Under the pieces are notes generated by a model. The model was not told the origin of the DNA. It saw only the letters and a program-made list of their open reading frames with translations, and did not search any database. DNA of 5,645 nt, taken from positions 1 to 5,645 of the forward strand of contig CALFSV010000054.1 in NCBI GenBank assembly GCA_937916485.1, in the 5' to 3' direction. Positions 5,009-5,645 of this stretch are shown piece after piece. Positions within the stretch are counted from its first letter, which is position 1; every line of letters starts with the position of its first letter. A program made the translations under genes and the position numbers. The stretch comes from an uncultured Paracoccaceae bacterium (GTDB lineage: Bacteria; Pseudomonadota; Alphaproteobacteria; Rhodobacterales; Rhodobacteraceae).

Positions 5009-5645
5009 TCCCATCACATATCAAGACCACGCGGTCGACGTTTTGGCGCAGGTTGCAACCTATGTGAAAACAAGGCAGCGTTTTGTGTTGGTTACGTCGG
5101 TGGATATCAAGGGCGGCAGCGCACGGGATCTGGGATCGCTGGCCGTCGTCAATGATACGGGTGAGATGACGGGCTATATGTCCAACGGCTGCATTGATCA
5201 GGATATCCTGCTTCAGGCATTGGAATGTTTACAGTCGGGATCAGCCCGTTTGTTGCGTTACGGAGATGGGTCACCCTTCTTTGATTTGACTTTGCCTTGT
5301 GGTGGGGCATTGTCGGTGTGGATAGACCCTGCACCCGACAAAGCGGCGCTTGTGGCGGCCTACACTGCCTTGTTGGCACGCGACCCCGCATCCCTGACGT
5401 TCCATCCCGAAGCGACTGACGTTGCTTTTGCCCCGATCACGATTTCCTATCAGCCAAAGTTGGCCCTTACTCTTGCTGGGCGGGGCGCTGTTTTTCGGGC
5501 TACCGCCAAAGTTGCTCATGCCATCGGATTTGATGTGACGGGCTTTTCCCCCGACATTCATGACCTCGCTGCAATCACGGCGTATTGTAAAGACGCCCCA
5601 ACGCATGTGACGTCTCAGAGAAACATCACCACACTAGATCTGGAC
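4989..5645 (+). CDS. Second XdhC/CoxI-family protein (CoxI-like), 5' part
   Basis: An open frame of 219 codons runs from the ATG at 4989 to the right edge without a stop, so the 3' end is missing. It belongs to the XdhC/CoxI family: VLVTSVDIKGGSARDLGSLA (33-52), the cysteine motif MSNGCIDQDI (64-73, Cys68), and LPCGGAL (102-108, Cys104) form the N-terminal domain. A Rossmann-like segment LTLAGRGAVFRATAKVA (160-176) begins XdhC_C. It differs clearly from CoxF in the same operon and keeps the CGG motif that CoxF lacks. A role in molybdenum cofactor sulfuration or delivery to CODH is expected from the family. The start overlaps coxG by 20 nt and has only a weak upstream GAAG; it is preferred because the residues after it (about 14-22, leading into VLAQVATYV) fit the family N-terminus. 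Whether it is the orthologue of Oligotropha CoxI cannot be settled here. Confidence 0.85.
   Translation, partial: MKKQLVNPITYQDHAVDVLAQVATYVKTRQRFVLVTSVDIKGGSARDLGSLAVVNDTGEMTGYMSNGCIDQDILLQALECLQSGSARLLRYGDGSPFFDLTLPCGGALSVWIDPAPDKAALVAAYTALLARDPASLTFHPEATDVAFAPITISYQPKLALTLAGRGAVFRATAKVAHAIGFDVTGFSPDIHDLAAITAYCKDAPTHVTSQRNITTLDLD

Noticed and set aside
5271..5606. 111-codon open frame on the minus strand near the right edge
   Set aside because: Antisense to the XdhC-like reading frame, which carries clear family motifs; no ribosome site or domain of its own.

Overview
The window lies inside an aerobic carbon monoxide dehydrogenase (Mo-Cu CODH, cox) locus. All recognisable genes are on the + strand and read as one tightly packed operon. 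The order is: 3' end of coxL (catalytic large subunit), coxD (MoxR-type AAA+ ATPase), coxE (von Willebrand A protein), coxF (XdhC/CoxI family), a MocA/MobA-like nucleotidyltransferase, a 33-codon ORF, coxG (SRPBCC protein), and the 5' part of a second XdhC/CoxI-family gene that runs off the right edge. No rRNA, tRNA, CRISPR array, insertion sequence or transposase was seen.

Organism: a Gram-negative alphaproteobacterium is most likely, probably a marine member of the Rhodobacterales/Roseobacter group. This rests on moderate GC, form I-like CoxL C-terminal sequence, the L-D-E-F-G accessory order known from Oligotropha and roseobacters, and the general look of the proteins. It is an inference without a database search.

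Layout: coxL ends at 967. A 51-bp gap (968-1018) holds a strong perfect-arm hairpin and then a good Shine-Dalgarno site for coxD. Downstream, every junction is coupled: coxD/coxE and coxE/coxF share ATGA overlaps, coxF/mocA-like overlap by 8 nt, mocA-like and the small ORF share ATGA, the small-ORF stop codon overlaps the coxG Shine-Dalgarno, and coxG/xdhC-like overlap by 20 nt. There is no gene-free stretch above 300 bases.

How the genes work together: CoxL carries the Mo-S-Cu site on molybdopterin cytosine dinucleotide (MCD). The MocA-like protein could attach CMP to molybdopterin to make MCD. XdhC-family proteins (CoxF and the last gene) are expected to handle molybdenum cofactor or its sulfuration. 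The CoxD AAA+/CoxE VWA pair acts as a chaperone machine for post-translational building of the Mo-S-Cu centre. CoxG links the enzyme to the membrane and its quinone pool.

The least explained elements are the 33-residue Cys-Cys-ending peptide between the mocA-like gene and coxG, with a hairpin inside its coding sequence, and the hairpin that separates the structural gene from the maturation genes.
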